Shown one piece after another: positions 8,551 through 18,124 of a DNA stretch of 64,000 nucleotides. Position numbers and translations under genes: made by a program. Where the stretch lies: positions 372,001 through 436,000 of the forward strand of contig NZ_JBHEBG010000003.1 of the NCBI RefSeq assembly GCF_046557915.1, in the 5' to 3' direction. The notes under the pieces are model-generated. The model saw only the letters and a program-made list of their open reading frames with translations, was not told the origin of the DNA and made no database searches. The stretch's first letter is position 1; each line of letters begins with the position of its first letter. The DNA comes from JBHEBG01 sp046557915. GTDB taxonomy: Bacteria; Bacteroidota; Bacteroidia; Flavobacteriales; Flavobacteriaceae.

Positions 8551-9525
8551 TTATATGTCACTATAATATTGCCGAATAAGCGCGTCGGTCTCCTTCCTGT
8601 TCTTAAATACATCAAAAGTTTTCCCTTGCGTTCTTAAAGCACCCAAGGCATTGGCATATTGCGCAGCTTTTATGGGGTCTTTATAAAGCGAAAACCCATA
8701 GGCTAGCCCACCCGCAAAAGAATCGCCACAGCCGGTGGTGTCCACTACGTTTTGCATGAAAATGGATTTTACAAACTCTTTTTTAATTCCGCCATTTTCA
8801 TAAAAGTATAGCACACAACCTCTAGAATCTAAGGTGACGTAGAAATAGGTTATCCCTTTTTTTAGGACATGGGCTGCCATATCATCCAGGTGATCAACTT
8901 TTCCTTCGTCATAACTTACCATTTCTTCTGAGACATATTCGTTCTTAAGCCAACAGGCCTGCGACTCTTCCAAATTCATTTTGAGTACATCGATATAAGG
9001 GAGCCATTCATCCATATCTACCCAAAACTTTCTGTAACGATCACCGGTTATGGCCATTGTAGTGGTAGGGCCATGGGCATCGAAAACCACCAAGCCTTTC
9101 ATGTTTTCCTTTATATGGACGAGGGTACTCAGAGAAATTTCAAAGTCTGTTATTGGAACAAATACAAATGCATCCATATCCCCTAATTCTGCAATATCTT
9201 TGGGAAGTATTGGCCGCATACAGGCCGTTTGCTTTTCTATTCTGTTATTCTGATCTACAAAATTAAGCTCAATGACAGTGCCTTTATCATCTTCACTGGA
9301 GATGGCCTTGGTATCGATATTTGAAAAAGGGCTAAAAAGTTTTAAAATACCTTCTCGGTCTTTCTTGTGTACCGTAGTTACCGGGATTACTGTACCATCT
9401 TCCTCCAAAAGTTTGGCCAACGCAATCACAGGATGCGTTACACATCCATATTTTTTTATCGTCTCATCGAGGTGTGTAATAATGGTATCCCTAGGAATTG
9501 GTCCTAAAACAGCAATCTTAATCAT
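8551..9525 (-). CDS. PfkB-family carbohydrate/nucleoside kinase
   Basis: About 324 residues, starting at ATG 9525; an in-frame TTG two codons earlier is less likely. The family phosphorylates a sugar or nucleoside with ATP in the cytoplasm. The C-terminal PfkB signature DTTGCGDSFAGGLAYG contains the catalytic Asp and anion hole; KMNLEESQA and YVTLDSRGCVLYF are further ribokinase-fold strands. The N-terminus IAVLGPIPRDT is the fold's first strand. The substrate cannot be told from sequence. It lies 8 bp downstream of the DUF4197 gene, so the two are probably one operon. Confidence 0.85.
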   Translation of the reverse strand: MIKIAVLGPIPRDTIITHLDETIKKYGCVTHPVIALAKLLEEDGTVIPVTTVHKKDREGILKLFSPFSNIDTKAISSEDDKGTVIELNFVDQNNRIEKQTACMRPILPKDIAELGDMDAFVFVPITDFEISLSTLVHIKENMKGLVVFDAHGPTTTMAITGDRYRKFWVDMDEWLPYIDVLKMNLEESQACWLKNEYVSEEMVSYDEGKVDHLDDMAAHVLKKGITYFYVTLDSRGCVLYFYENGGIKKEFVKSIFMQNVVDTTGCGDSFAGGLAYGFSLYKDPIKAAQYANALGALRTQGKTFDVFKNRKETDALIRQYYSDI

Positions 9526-9533
9526 AATCAATA

Positions 9534-10241
9534 TTAATCTTGTAGTGCAAAAACTTTACGCAAAATGTCCGTGGTCCTTGATGAAATTTTTGTCCTTATT
9601 TCCTTTTCTTCTACTGCAATCATGGTATACACACCTTTTAGTGCTTCTTGAGTTACATAATCCGTTAAATCCGGATTTACGTCATTGGTAAGCGGCAAGG
9701 CATTGTATCTAGTAATGAGGTTGTTCCATATTTTATCCGCGCCTACTTTTTCAAAAGACTTTTTTATTACCGGGTTAAACTTGGTATAAAGTGGTGCCTG
9801 GGTAGAACCGGTTAAATACTGGGTGGCGGCATCGTCCGCACCCAACAAAATTTGTTTGGCATCGTTAAAACTAATCCCTTTTACGGCATCTACAAATATG
9901 GGGATAGCCTGGCCAACAGCATCTTCAGCGGCTCTGTTCAGTACTCTAAGGCCTTCGTCGGCAAGGTTACCCAGACCTATGTCCCGTAATGTTTTGTCAA
10001 CTTTCTTAAGTTCATCCGGCAATAGAATTTTCACCAATTCATTTTTAAAGAACCCATCCTTTTTAGTGAGTTTGCTAACCTGTTTTTCTATACCTAGGTT
10101 TAGCGCTTCCTGAAGGGCTTGTGCTATTTCCGCATTTCCCATACCTGTAGTTCCGGGTGGGAGTTGATTTACAACTTGCTGAAGTTCGGCACAGGCCATA
10201 AATTGAAAAACTGAAAAAAGTAATAGTATCTTTTTTGTCAT
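9534..10241 (-). CDS. DUF4197 lipoprotein
   Basis: 235 residues with an N-terminal hydrophobic segment and a plausible lipobox FMAC (Cys17). The rest is helical and matches DUF4197: EALNLGIEKQVSKL, then FFKNELVKILLPDEL, LNRAAEDAVGQAIPIF and the threonine/glycine part around DDAATQYLTGST. The family is widespread in Proteobacteria and Bacteroidota with no known biochemistry; placement in the cell envelope follows from the signal sequence. First gene of a likely two-gene operon with the PfkB kinase. Confidence 0.88.
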   Translation of the reverse strand: MTKKILLLFSVFQFMACAELQQVVNQLPPGTTGMGNAEIAQALQEALNLGIEKQVSKLTKKDGFFKNELVKILLPDELKKVDKTLRDIGLGNLADEGLRVLNRAAEDAVGQAIPIFVDAVKGISFNDAKQILLGADDAATQYLTGSTQAPLYTKFNPVIKKSFEKVGADKIWNNLITRYNALPLTNDVNPDLTDYVTQEALKGVYTMIAVEEKEIRTKISSRTTDILRKVFALQD

Positions 10242-10325
10242 GACAATAAATAATTGTTTAGCCTAAAGTTAGCATTAAATGATTAAAAAATCAGGGTATT
10301 TGTTAATGTGCTGGTTTACAATAAA

Positions 10326-11177
10326 CTAGGAGAAAATCACTGTCTTATTATTATACACCATGGTTTTACGCCGAATATGAAGCTTTACCGCTCTACTGAG
10401 CACAATTTTTTCTAAATCCCTTCCTTTGGCTATAAAATCTTGTATGGTATGCGAATGCGATACTATAGTAACATCTTGTTCTATTATAGGCCCCGCATCT
10501 AACTCTTCCGTTACATAATGACTGGTAGCTCCTATAATCTTCACACCTCTGGCAAAAGCCGCGTGGTACGGTCTTGCTCCGGCAAAAGCAGGCAGAAAGG
10601 AGTGATGTATGTTAATGATTTTGGAAGGATAACGATTTATGATCCTAGGTGTTACAATTTGCATATATCTAGCAAGTACTACAAAATCTACCTCATGTTG
10701 TTCCAAGAGTTCCAGTTGCCGAATTTCGGCTTCGGCCTTTGTGTCCTTGGTTACCGGGATATGATGAAATGGAATGCCAAATTGTTCGGCGATATATTCC
10801 AGGTCCTCATGATTACTTATGATAAAGGGAATTTCAACTTCCAGTTCACCGGAGTTAAACCTGCTAAGAAGATCGTAAAGACAATGATTGTATTTGGAAA
10901 CAAAAAGGGCCATTTTAGGTTTTTTGTTGCTCCAATGTAGATGCCATTTCATTTCATAGGGCCTGGCGAGTTCGTTTTGAAACGTTTCCTTGAAATTTGG
11001 TATCAAGGGTATTTTCTTATCAAAATCACTTTCCAAACGCATAAAGAAGACCCCCGCCTCTTTGTCTACATGTTGATCTAAATACACAATGTTGCCACCG
11101 TTGGCATGAATAAAGCTGGTAACCGCGCTGATAATTCCAGATTTATCCGGACAATGTATTACTATAGTGGTTTTCAA
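10326..11177 (-). CDS. purU: Formyltetrahydrofolate deformylase (TTG start)
   Basis: 283 residues. Hydrolyses 10-formyl-THF to THF and formate, balancing one-carbon pools. N-terminal ACT domain (about 1-80: TTIVIHCPDKSGIISAVTSF), then the formyltransferase-fold hydrolase domain with INIHHSFLPAF and GATSHYVTEELDAGPIIEQD, the catalytic region carrying the Asn/His/Asp triad seen in this family. The start codon is TTG at 11175-11177: the N-terminus is exactly where purU proteins begin, and no ATG or GTG is in frame close by. It is monocistronic, with a gap of more than 80 bp on either side. Confidence 0.94.
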   Translation of the reverse strand: MKTTIVIHCPDKSGIISAVTSFIHANGGNIVYLDQHVDKEAGVFFMRLESDFDKKIPLIPNFKETFQNELARPYEMKWHLHWSNKKPKMALFVSKYNHCLYDLLSRFNSGELEVEIPFIISNHEDLEYIAEQFGIPFHHIPVTKDTKAEAEIRQLELLEQHEVDFVVLARYMQIVTPRIINRYPSKIINIHHSFLPAFAGARPYHAAFARGVKIIGATSHYVTEELDAGPIIEQDVTIVSHSHTIQDFIAKGRDLEKIVLSRAVKLHIRRKTMVYNNKTVIFS

Positions 11178-11320
11178 AAGAAGCTCGTTAAGGCCATAAA
11201 GTTAGAGTATTAAGAATTATGGACTTAAACAGCGCTATATTTTTATAAAATTCTGATTAGAATGTAATAATCTTTGCATTTTCCGTAAATTGCATCGGTA
11301 AAAATGGCCTAATATTATAG

Positions 11321-14300
11321 ATGGAACAAATAAAACGCTATATCCCTAAAAACAAAGTAAGAATTGTTACTGCTGCCTCCTTGTTCGATGGTCACGACGC
11401 CGCCATTAACATTATGCGTAGAATTATTCAGGCAACAGGGGTAGAGGTTGTTCATTTGGGACACGATAGAAGTGTTTTGGAGGTGGTAAATTGCGCCATA
11501 CAGGAGGATGCTAATGCCATTGCGATAACCTCTTATCAGGGTGGACATAACGAGTATTTTAAGTATATGTACGACCTCTTGAAGGAGCAGAATGCCAGCC
11601 ATATCAAGATTTTTGGCGGCGGCGGCGGAGTTATCCTTCCATCAGAGATTAAATCCTTGATGGATTACGGTATAACCCGAATATATTCTCCCGACGATGG
11701 CAGAACAATGGGATTGCAGGGCATGATCAACGATCTGGTTAAGAAAAGTGATTTTCCGGTTCCTCCACTCGATTTAAAAAAAGGAGTCGGTTTAGCGACC
11801 GTCCTGAAAAACAAAAATGTAAATACCATAGCCAGACTGATATCATTGGCAGAAAATAGGCACGAAGAATTTGAAGCCCACTTTTCCAACCTACCCGAAA
11901 ACGGACAAGACATTCCGGTATTGGGTATAACAGGAACTGGCGGAGCTGGGAAATCGAGCCTTATAGACGAGCTGGTAAGGCGGTTTTTAACGGGCTTCCC
12001 GGATAAGACCATTGCCCTGGTATCCGTTGACCCCTCTAAACGGAAAACGGGTGGGGCCTTGTTAGGAGATCGTATACGGATGAATGCCATTAATGATGGG
12101 CGGGTATACATGAGATCCCTTGCTACAAGGCAGTCTAATTTGGCATTGTCCAAAAATGTTGGTGAAACGGTGGAAGTACTTAAAAAGGCCGGATTTGATT
12201 TGGTTATTTTGGAAACTTCGGGTATTGGGCAGTCAGATACAGAAATTATAGAACATAGCGACGTTTCCCTGTATGTTATGACCCCGGAATTTGGAGCCGC
12301 TACCCAATTGGAAAAGATTGATATGCTAGATTTTGCCGATTTGGTAGCCATAAACAAGTTCGATAAAAGGGGTGCCATGGATGCCCTTCGTGATGTAAGA
12401 AAGCAATATATGAGAAATCATGGTCTGTGGGATATAGACCAAGAAAAACTGCCAATATTTGGTACTATGGCCTCTCAATTCAATGACCATGGAATGAACC
12501 AGCTGTATATAGCGGTCATGGACAAAATATCTGCTAAGACCAAAAAATCGTTTGAAACAGGGCTCAAATTAAAGGAAGGCAAAGCCAAAAAGGTCTATAT
12601 TATTCCACCGGCCAGAACAAGGTATTTGTCAGAGATTGCAGAAAACAACCGAGCATATGATACTAAGGTTGGTTTGCAGGTAGAAGTTGCGCAACGTCTA
12701 TACGGTATATACAAGACCGTAGAAAGTGTAATCAATGAAACTCCAAAACTTACTACAACGGGTTTGGTTGAGGCCGAAATTAAGAAGAAAACATCGGAGA
12801 AGGCAAAAACATTCGTTTCCCTTTTGCTACAAGAATTTAACCGGGTAAAAATGGATTTGGATCCGTACAATTGGGAAACAATACTACAATGGGAGGCTAA
12901 GGTAAGGCGCTACAAAGGCCCAATATATAGTTTTAAAGTGAGGTCTAACGAGGTTAAGATAGAAACGCATACCGAATCTCTTTCGCATCAAAAAATTCCA
13001 AAAGTGGTACTCCCCAAGTATAAGGCGTGGGGCGATTTATTGCAATGGAACCTACAGGAAAATGTACCTGGAGAATTCCCATATACCGCTGGTTTGTATC
13101 CGTTTAAACGAACGGCTGAGGACCCCACACGGATGTTTGCTGGGGAAGGCGGACCGGAAAGAACCAACAGAAGATTTCATTACGTAAGCCTGGGAATGAC
13201 GGCCAAAAGGCTTTCCACGGCTTTTGATTCGGTGACGCTGTACGGCAACGACCCAGGCCGAAGACCCGATATTTTTGGAAAAATAGGAAATGCAGGTGTA
13301 TCCATATGTTGTTTGGACGACGCAAAAAAATTATACTCGGGCTTTGATCTTTGCGATCCGGTTACATCTGTTAGTATGACCATTAATGGTCCTGCTGCCA
13401 TGCTTCTTGGCTTTTTTATGAACGCGGCCATAGATCAGAATTGCGAAAAATACATTAAAGAAAACAAATTGGAAAAAGAGGTAGCCTCCAAAATTGAGGC
13501 TATTTATAGCAAATCGGAGGTGCCTAGACCAGAATACCATGGGGAACTTCCTGAAGGAAACAATGGTCTTGGACTTATGCTGTTAGGGGTTACTGGTGAT
13601 GAGGTGTTACCAAAAGAAGTATATGAAAACATAAAGACCACTACCCTCGGTCAGGTAAGAGGTACAGTACAAGCAGATATCTTAAAAGAAGATCAGGCTC
13701 AAAATACCTGTATTTTTTCTACCGAGTTTGCCCTTCGGCTTATGGGCGATGTGCAGCAATATTTTGTGCAAAGACAAATTCGAAATTTTTACTCCGTTTC
13801 CATTTCGGGATATCATATAGCAGAAGCTGGTGCAAACCCAATTACCCAATTGGCCTTTACCCTGGCCAATGGTTTTACCTACGTGGAGTATTATTTAAGT
13901 AGGGGAATGGATATCAACAAATTTGGCCCTAACCTTTCGTTTTTCTTTTCCAACGGAATAGATCCGGAATATGCAGTAATAGGTAGGGTGGCTCGTAGAA
14001 TATGGGCCAAGGCAATGAAGGGTAAATATAATGCGGATCCAAGGGCACAAATGCTTAAATATCATATACAGACCTCGGGTCGTAGTTTGCATGCCCAGGA
14101 GATAGACTTTAATGATATTCGTACCACCTTGCAGGCGCTATATGCCATTTACGACAATTGCAACTCCTTACATACCAATGCCTTTGATGAGGCCATCACT
14201 ACACCTACGGAAGCATCCGTTAGAAGGGCCATGGCCATACAACTAATAATTAACAAGGAACTTGGGCTTGCAAAGAATGAAAACCCGCTTCAAGGATCTT

Positions 14301-14758
14301 TCATTATAGAAGAGCTTACAGATTTGGTAGAGGAGGCCGTTTTATTGGAATTCGACCGTATTACGGAACGTGGAGGTGTACTCGGGGCCATGGAGACCAT
14401 GTACCAACGTTCTAAAATACAGGAAGAAAGCCTGCATTATGAAACCCTAAAACACACAGGAGAATACCCTATTATTGGGGTAAATACCTTTCTTAGCTCT
14501 AAGGGTTCCCCTACCATACTGCCGGCTGAGGTAATACGAGCTACAGAGGCGGAAAAGGAGCTGCAAATAGCCAGTGTTGAGCATCTTCAAAGGCATAATG
14601 AACAAAGGGCCAAACAACAATTATTAGAACTTAAGCAGGTGGCTATCGGCAACGGAAACATATTTGACAAATTAATAGAGGTTACCAAGGTTTGTTCTTT
14701 AGGCCAAATTACGAAGACTTTATTTGAGGTAGGGGGTCAATACCGAAGAAACATGTAG
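11321..14758 (+). CDS. icmF: IcmF-type fused acyl-CoA mutase (B12 domain, G-protein chaperone, mutase)
   Basis: 1145 residues in three parts. Cobalamin-binding domain (about 12-145) with SLFDGHDAAINI, His25 being the lower axial ligand, and the Gly-rich loop KIFGGGGGV. MeaB-like GTPase (about 195-450) with P-loop GTGGAGKSS from residue 205 and the NKFDKRG base-recognition motif. Mutase barrel (about 560-1130) with MFAGEGGPERTNRRFHYV, diagnostic for IcmF rather than methylmalonyl-CoA mutase. It interconverts isobutyryl-CoA and butyryl-CoA (and related acyl-CoAs) using adenosylcobalamin; the fused G-protein guards cofactor loading. It is a single-gene unit. With ilvE and HMG-CoA lyase elsewhere in the window it fits branched-chain acid metabolism, though they are not linked. 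Confidence 0.95.
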   Translation: MEQIKRYIPKNKVRIVTAASLFDGHDAAINIMRRIIQATGVEVVHLGHDRSVLEVVNCAIQEDANAIAITSYQGGHNEYFKYMYDLLKEQNASHIKIFGGGGGVILPSEIKSLMDYGITRIYSPDDGRTMGLQGMINDLVKKSDFPVPPLDLKKGVGLATVLKNKNVNTIARLISLAENRHEEFEAHFSNLPENGQDIPVLGITGTGGAGKSSLIDELVRRFLTGFPDKTIALVSVDPSKRKTGGALLGDRIRMNAINDGRVYMRSLATRQSNLALSKNVGETVEVLKKAGFDLVILETSGIGQSDTEIIEHSDVSLYVMTPEFGAATQLEKIDMLDFADLVAINKFDKRGAMDALRDVRKQYMRNHGLWDIDQEKLPIFGTMASQFNDHGMNQLYIAVMDKISAKTKKSFETGLKLKEGKAKKVYIIPPARTRYLSEIAENNRAYDTKVGLQVEVAQRLYGIYKTVESVINETPKLTTTGLVEAEIKKKTSEKAKTFVSLLLQEFNRVKMDLDPYNWETILQWEAKVRRYKGPIYSFKVRSNEVKIETHTESLSHQKIPKVVLPKYKAWGDLLQWNLQENVPGEFPYTAGLYPFKRTAEDPTRMFAGEGGPERTNRRFHYVSLGMTAKRLSTAFDSVTLYGNDPGRRPDIFGKIGNAGVSICCLDDAKKLYSGFDLCDPVTSVSMTINGPAAMLLGFFMNAAIDQNCEKYIKENKLEKEVASKIEAIYSKSEVPRPEYHGELPEGNNGLGLMLLGVTGDEVLPKEVYENIKTTTLGQVRGTVQADILKEDQAQNTCIFSTEFALRLMGDVQQYFVQRQIRNFYSVSISGYHIAEAGANPITQLAFTLANGFTYVEYYLSRGMDINKFGPNLSFFFSNGIDPEYAVIGRVARRIWAKAMKGKYNADPRAQMLKYHIQTSGRSLHAQEIDFNDIRTTLQALYAIYDNCNSLHTNAFDEAITTPTEASVRRAMAIQLIINKELGLAKNENPLQGSFIIEELTDLVEEAVLLEFDRITERGGVLGAMETMYQRSKIQEESLHYETLKHTGEYPIIGVNTFLSSKGSPTILPAEVIRATEAEKELQIASVEHLQRHNEQRAKQQLLELKQVAIGNGNIFDKLIEVTKVCSLGQITKTLFEVGGQYRRNM

Positions 14759-14759
14759 T

Positions 14760-15197
14760 TTAAAGACCTAGTGAATCGTCTAAACCCCAAAGGTTATTGT
14801 CACCTCCTTTTCGTAAGGAACGTCTCCATGCTTTGAAGGACTTTCTAAAACCTTTTATTTCGGTTCTGAGCAAATTTAAATACTCCTTTTCTTTTACACC
14901 ATCCTTTTCCAGACCGTTACAATAGGAAAGAATATTTCTGATCATGATGTTAATAAAAGTAGCACTTTTCATACGCACGGCATTGGACTCGGAATATTCT
15001 GCCTGGGCTATTTGCTGAGGTATCAAAATAGCATCGGTGACCAAAGAATCTGCGATGATATCCCTATGGCTGTTAGATTGATACAATTTCAACAAATCCT
15101 TGTTGTAAGATACATAGGTGGCTATCTCCCTGCTCATTTTACAGAGATCCAAAGCCTTCCTGTAAACAGGGACTGTTCTTAAATTTTTATTGGACAT
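14760..15197 (-). CDS. Four-helix-bundle-like protein
   Basis: 145 residues, soluble, almost wholly helical, with no signal peptide. YRKALDLCKMSREIATYV at the start and ESNAVRMKSATFINIMIRNILSY in the middle resemble the four-helix family related to 23S rRNA intervening-sequence proteins, but in the core genome rather than inside an rRNA gene. Function is unknown; such proteins are thought to bind nucleic acid or partner proteins. It ends one base after the icmF stop, tail to tail. A distant-family call only. Confidence 0.6.
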   Translation of the reverse strand: MSNKNLRTVPVYRKALDLCKMSREIATYVSYNKDLLKLYQSNSHRDIIADSLVTDAILIPQQIAQAEYSESNAVRMKSATFINIMIRNILSYCNGLEKDGVKEKEYLNLLRTEIKGFRKSFKAWRRSLRKGGDNNLWGLDDSLGL

Positions 15198-15322
15198 TTT
15201 TGGTATAGCAACTTTTGTACTATAAAATTACAATGTATTTCGTAACTTTATCTTTTGAATCAAAGGTGAATGGGTATAATTACTTTCGAAAAAAAAAATT
15301 ATTTCACTTTAAATTTTTGAAT

Positions 15323-15769
15323 GTGAAAATTGATGATTTAAACTGGGGAATATTGAAGCAACTGCAAGAAAATGCTAGGGAATCCTTTGCCAATATTGGG
15401 CGTAAGGTAGGGCTTACACCACCTGCTGTAGCGGAACGGATTAAGAAGATGGAAGACCTCGGAATTCTCGAAGGCTATAAAGCCATAGTATCGCACAGTC
15501 AAACTGGGTATCAACTAAAAGCCATTATAACACTAAGGGCTTTTATGGGAAAGCTAAGGCCTTTTTTAGAGATCGTGGGTACTTTTGATGAAGTAATCAA
15601 CTGTCATAGGATCACAGGAAATGAAAATTTCATTATGCAGGTGGTGCTTAAGGATCAGTTTCATTTAGAACGTTTTATAGATAAACTAATACAATACGGG
15701 GAAGCACGCACCCATATTATTTTATCCGATGTTGTTTCCAATGCCCCTATTAAGAAGGGAAATGTATAA
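15323..15769 (+). CDS. Lrp/AsnC-family transcriptional regulator (GTG start proposed)
   Basis: About 148 residues from GTG 15323 (KIDDLNWGILKQLQENAR). The frame is open back to a TTG at 15215, but the extra 36 residues are low-complexity and not found in the family, which normally begins just before DxxDxxIL. Winged HTH (about 1-50) with SFANIGRKVGLTPPAVAERI, then an RAM/ligand-binding domain (about 65-140) with GNENFIMQVVLKD. Such proteins sense amino acids or similar small ligands and act as octamers. The gene is isolated, so the target is not evident; divergent transcription from the helical-bundle gene is possible. Confidence 0.88.
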   Translation: MKIDDLNWGILKQLQENARESFANIGRKVGLTPPAVAERIKKMEDLGILEGYKAIVSHSQTGYQLKAIITLRAFMGKLRPFLEIVGTFDEVINCHRITGNENFIMQVVLKDQFHLERFIDKLIQYGEARTHIILSDVVSNAPIKKGNV

Positions 15770-15981
15770 GTTGTTCGGGTTATTTGTATATGTTGTACTG
15801 GAGCTGATCGGAATACAAAAAATCTTGATTTATTGCCTATCTAACCTTCAGGGGAAATAGGATGAAATTTATATAAGAGAGATGTACTAAAAGTCAATTT
15901 GTTAAAATAGCGTAAAACCCAATCGTTTTATATAACTTTATTAGAGTAATTTTTGGCGAGATTTTTGATGAACCTACATTT

Positions 15982-17400
15982 ATGAAGCAATTTTTAATAG
16001 TTTTGTTCCTGGGTATTTCCTTTAGTTTCAATACCAAAGCGCAACAACTTAGCATCAAAAAAGGAATTATTGTAGACTCTTTACAGGTAAACGATTCTAT
16101 CCCCGAAAGTTTTGCACTTTATCTTCCGCAAAAATTTGATACCAACAGTCCATGGCCCGTTCTTTTTGTCTTTGATCTTAAGGGCAGGGGAAGGCAAGCT
16201 TTACGAATGTTTCAAGAAGTTGCCGAAAAACAGGGATATGTATTGGCTGCTCCTAACAATGTAAATGATAGTCTGTCTATTTCGGAAAACGTAATTAAGG
16301 CCAATAGGGTGTTTAATAGGGTTTTCTCCCTGTTTCCGATACATAAAAATAGAGTGTATACCGCAGGATTTTCAAATAGCGCCCGCTTTGCATCAATTAT
16401 CCCCACTTTTATTAAAGGTATTAGTGGTGTGGTGGCCGTAGGAGGAGGTATCCCCAATACAGAAATCTTAAGCAACAAAAGCCCTTTTTATTTTATAGGC
16501 ATTGTAGGTAATGAAGATTACAACTATACTGAAATGTTGTTGGAGGAAAAGATTATGAGCAAAATTCGATTTCCCAATAAACTGTTGGTTTTTGATGGAG
16601 GCCAACAATGGCCCAAACCAGCGCATTTAAACAAGGCGTTGGAATGGTTGAGATTGCACGCAATTGCAAAAGGAAGAGCGCCAAAAGATTCGATGTTCAT
16701 TAAGAATAGCTTTGATCAAAACCTCAAGGAAGTTAACACCCTTGTCAATAGTGGAAAACTTTTGGCCGCTGAAGACCTACTGTCGGACGTACTAGACATT
16801 TATGGCGTTCATTTGGGAATAGATTCGCTAAAGGAAAAAAAACGTACCCTAAAAAAACAAAAACTTTACAAATCCCTAAAAAGAAGTGAGAACAATGCTC
16901 TTTTTAAGGAATCGCTCATTAAGGACGATTTTATTTATTATTTGGAAGAGGATATCCTTACTCATAATTTCAACAATTTGGGGTGGTGGAACTATCAAAT
17001 GCAAGAATTAAAAAAGTACGAGAACGGCCCCAACCAAGCTCTGCAACGCATGGGAAAGCGACTTCAAAGCTACGTAAATGCTTTAGTAGAGGATAATATT
17101 GATCTCACTGTTTCGGAGACGGTTATCGATTATGAGGCCCTTAATTTCCTTTGGATGTTGAAGACCATTACAGCTCCGAAAGATTATAGCTATTATCTTA
17201 AGATAATTTCATTAAGTTCAGAAAATGAGGACTTCGGTACCGCATTGTTTTACTTGGAAGAACTATTAAAACAAGGCTATAAGAACAAGGAAGAGCTTTA
17301 CGCTTTGGAGCACACCGCTTTGTTTAAGATTACACCGGAGTTCAATAAAACCGTAGCCAAATATTTAGAAGGTGCCAGATACGATATTAACGAAGAATAA
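15982..17400 (+). CDS. Secreted alpha/beta-hydrolase with helical C-terminal part
   Basis: 472 residues with a signal peptide cleaved near NTKAQQ (residue 20). The first half is an esterase/dienelactone-hydrolase-like fold: WPVLFVFDLKG, then the nucleophile elbow GFSNS (Ser131) and a late His in the stretch GQQWPKPAH (about 208-216). The second half (about 230-472) is helical, with repeats like EEDILTHNF and ALFYLEELLKQGY, suggestive of TPR-like packing. Acts outside the cytoplasm on an unknown ester or peptide; family level only. The last 14 bp overlap the end of the convergent DJ-1-like gene. Confidence 0.75.
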   Translation: MKQFLIVLFLGISFSFNTKAQQLSIKKGIIVDSLQVNDSIPESFALYLPQKFDTNSPWPVLFVFDLKGRGRQALRMFQEVAEKQGYVLAAPNNVNDSLSISENVIKANRVFNRVFSLFPIHKNRVYTAGFSNSARFASIIPTFIKGISGVVAVGGGIPNTEILSNKSPFYFIGIVGNEDYNYTEMLLEEKIMSKIRFPNKLLVFDGGQQWPKPAHLNKALEWLRLHAIAKGRAPKDSMFIKNSFDQNLKEVNTLVNSGKLLAAEDLLSDVLDIYGVHLGIDSLKEKKRTLKKQKLYKSLKRSENNALFKESLIKDDFIYYLEEDILTHNFNNLGWWNYQMQELKKYENGPNQALQRMGKRLQSYVNALVEDNIDLTVSETVIDYEALNFLWMLKTITAPKDYSYYLKIISLSSENEDFGTALFYLEELLKQGYKNKEELYALEHTALFKITPEFNKTVAKYLEGARYDINEE

Positions 17401-18124
17401 GATGTGGCACTTCGTCCAAATTCCAATCAATGACCAATCCTTTGGCCAAGGACTCCGCAATTTCCTTTCCGTATAGATACTCGCATAGGTACAGGGCAGC
17501 TTCAAAACTTTTGGCTCCGCCCGCTGAGGTAATGTATTTTCCATCGTGCACAAAAAGAACGCTGTCTTTTACTTTTAGCTGTGGGAACATTTCCCTATAC
17601 GTACCAATATCACTGGGGAATGTGGTAGAGGTAACTTCGTCTAACACTCCTGCTTTGGCCAAAACAAAAGCGCCATCGCAATGTGAGGTCATAAAAAGTG
17701 CGTTTTTATCTGCTGCCTTAACAAAATTCAGCATAGTAGTATCTTTTAAGTCGGTATCCAAATGGTGTTCTGCACTGGGTACCACCAAAATATCTATCTG
17801 GGGAATAGAATCCTTGGTATAGTCAAAATCCGGAAGAATGCGTACCCCTTCAAAAGTGGTTATGGGTTTTAGGGTATTAGCTACCGTAAAGGTGTTCATC
17901 GCTTTAATGTTCTTTCTATAAATGGTGTGTTGAAAAATGTCGAATGGAGCGGTAAATTCTGTATTGTAGGTGCCATCCATAATTAAAAAAGCCACGTTAT
18001 ACCTATTCGGCTCCAACGTAACAACACGTTCTTCATCTAAAGAAACTTCTTTTCCATTCTCTTTTTTCTGGGTACACCCCATGGCAATAATCACCCAAGA
18101 TAAAATAAGTACTTTCTTTTTCAT
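17387..18124 (-). CDS. DJ-1/PfpI-family lipoprotein
   Basis: 245 residues. Lipobox IIAMGC (Cys17) makes it an envelope lipoprotein, unusual for this mainly cytoplasmic fold. The DJ-1/GATase1-like domain (about 40-240) has the nucleophile elbow FMTSHCDGAFVLA with Cys149, as in AraC-type amidase-like regulators that lack their DNA-binding domain. Members act as glyoxalases, chaperones or amidases; the exact reaction is unknown here. Its start codon overlaps the stop of the MFS gene by four bases (ATGA), so the two are translationally coupled. It ends overlapping the convergent hydrolase gene. Confidence 0.85.
   Translation of the reverse strand: MKKKVLILSWVIIAMGCTQKKENGKEVSLDEERVVTLEPNRYNVAFLIMDGTYNTEFTAPFDIFQHTIYRKNIKAMNTFTVANTLKPITTFEGVRILPDFDYTKDSIPQIDILVVPSAEHHLDTDLKDTTMLNFVKAADKNALFMTSHCDGAFVLAKAGVLDEVTSTTFPSDIGTYREMFPQLKVKDSVLFVHDGKYITSAGGAKSFEAALYLCEYLYGKEIAESLAKGLVIDWNLDEVPHLILR

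Noticed and set aside
11665..12378. 237-aa minus-strand ORF opposite icmF
   Set aside because: Shadow of the conserved B12/GTPase coding region; Ser/Pro-rich composition typical of antisense frames.
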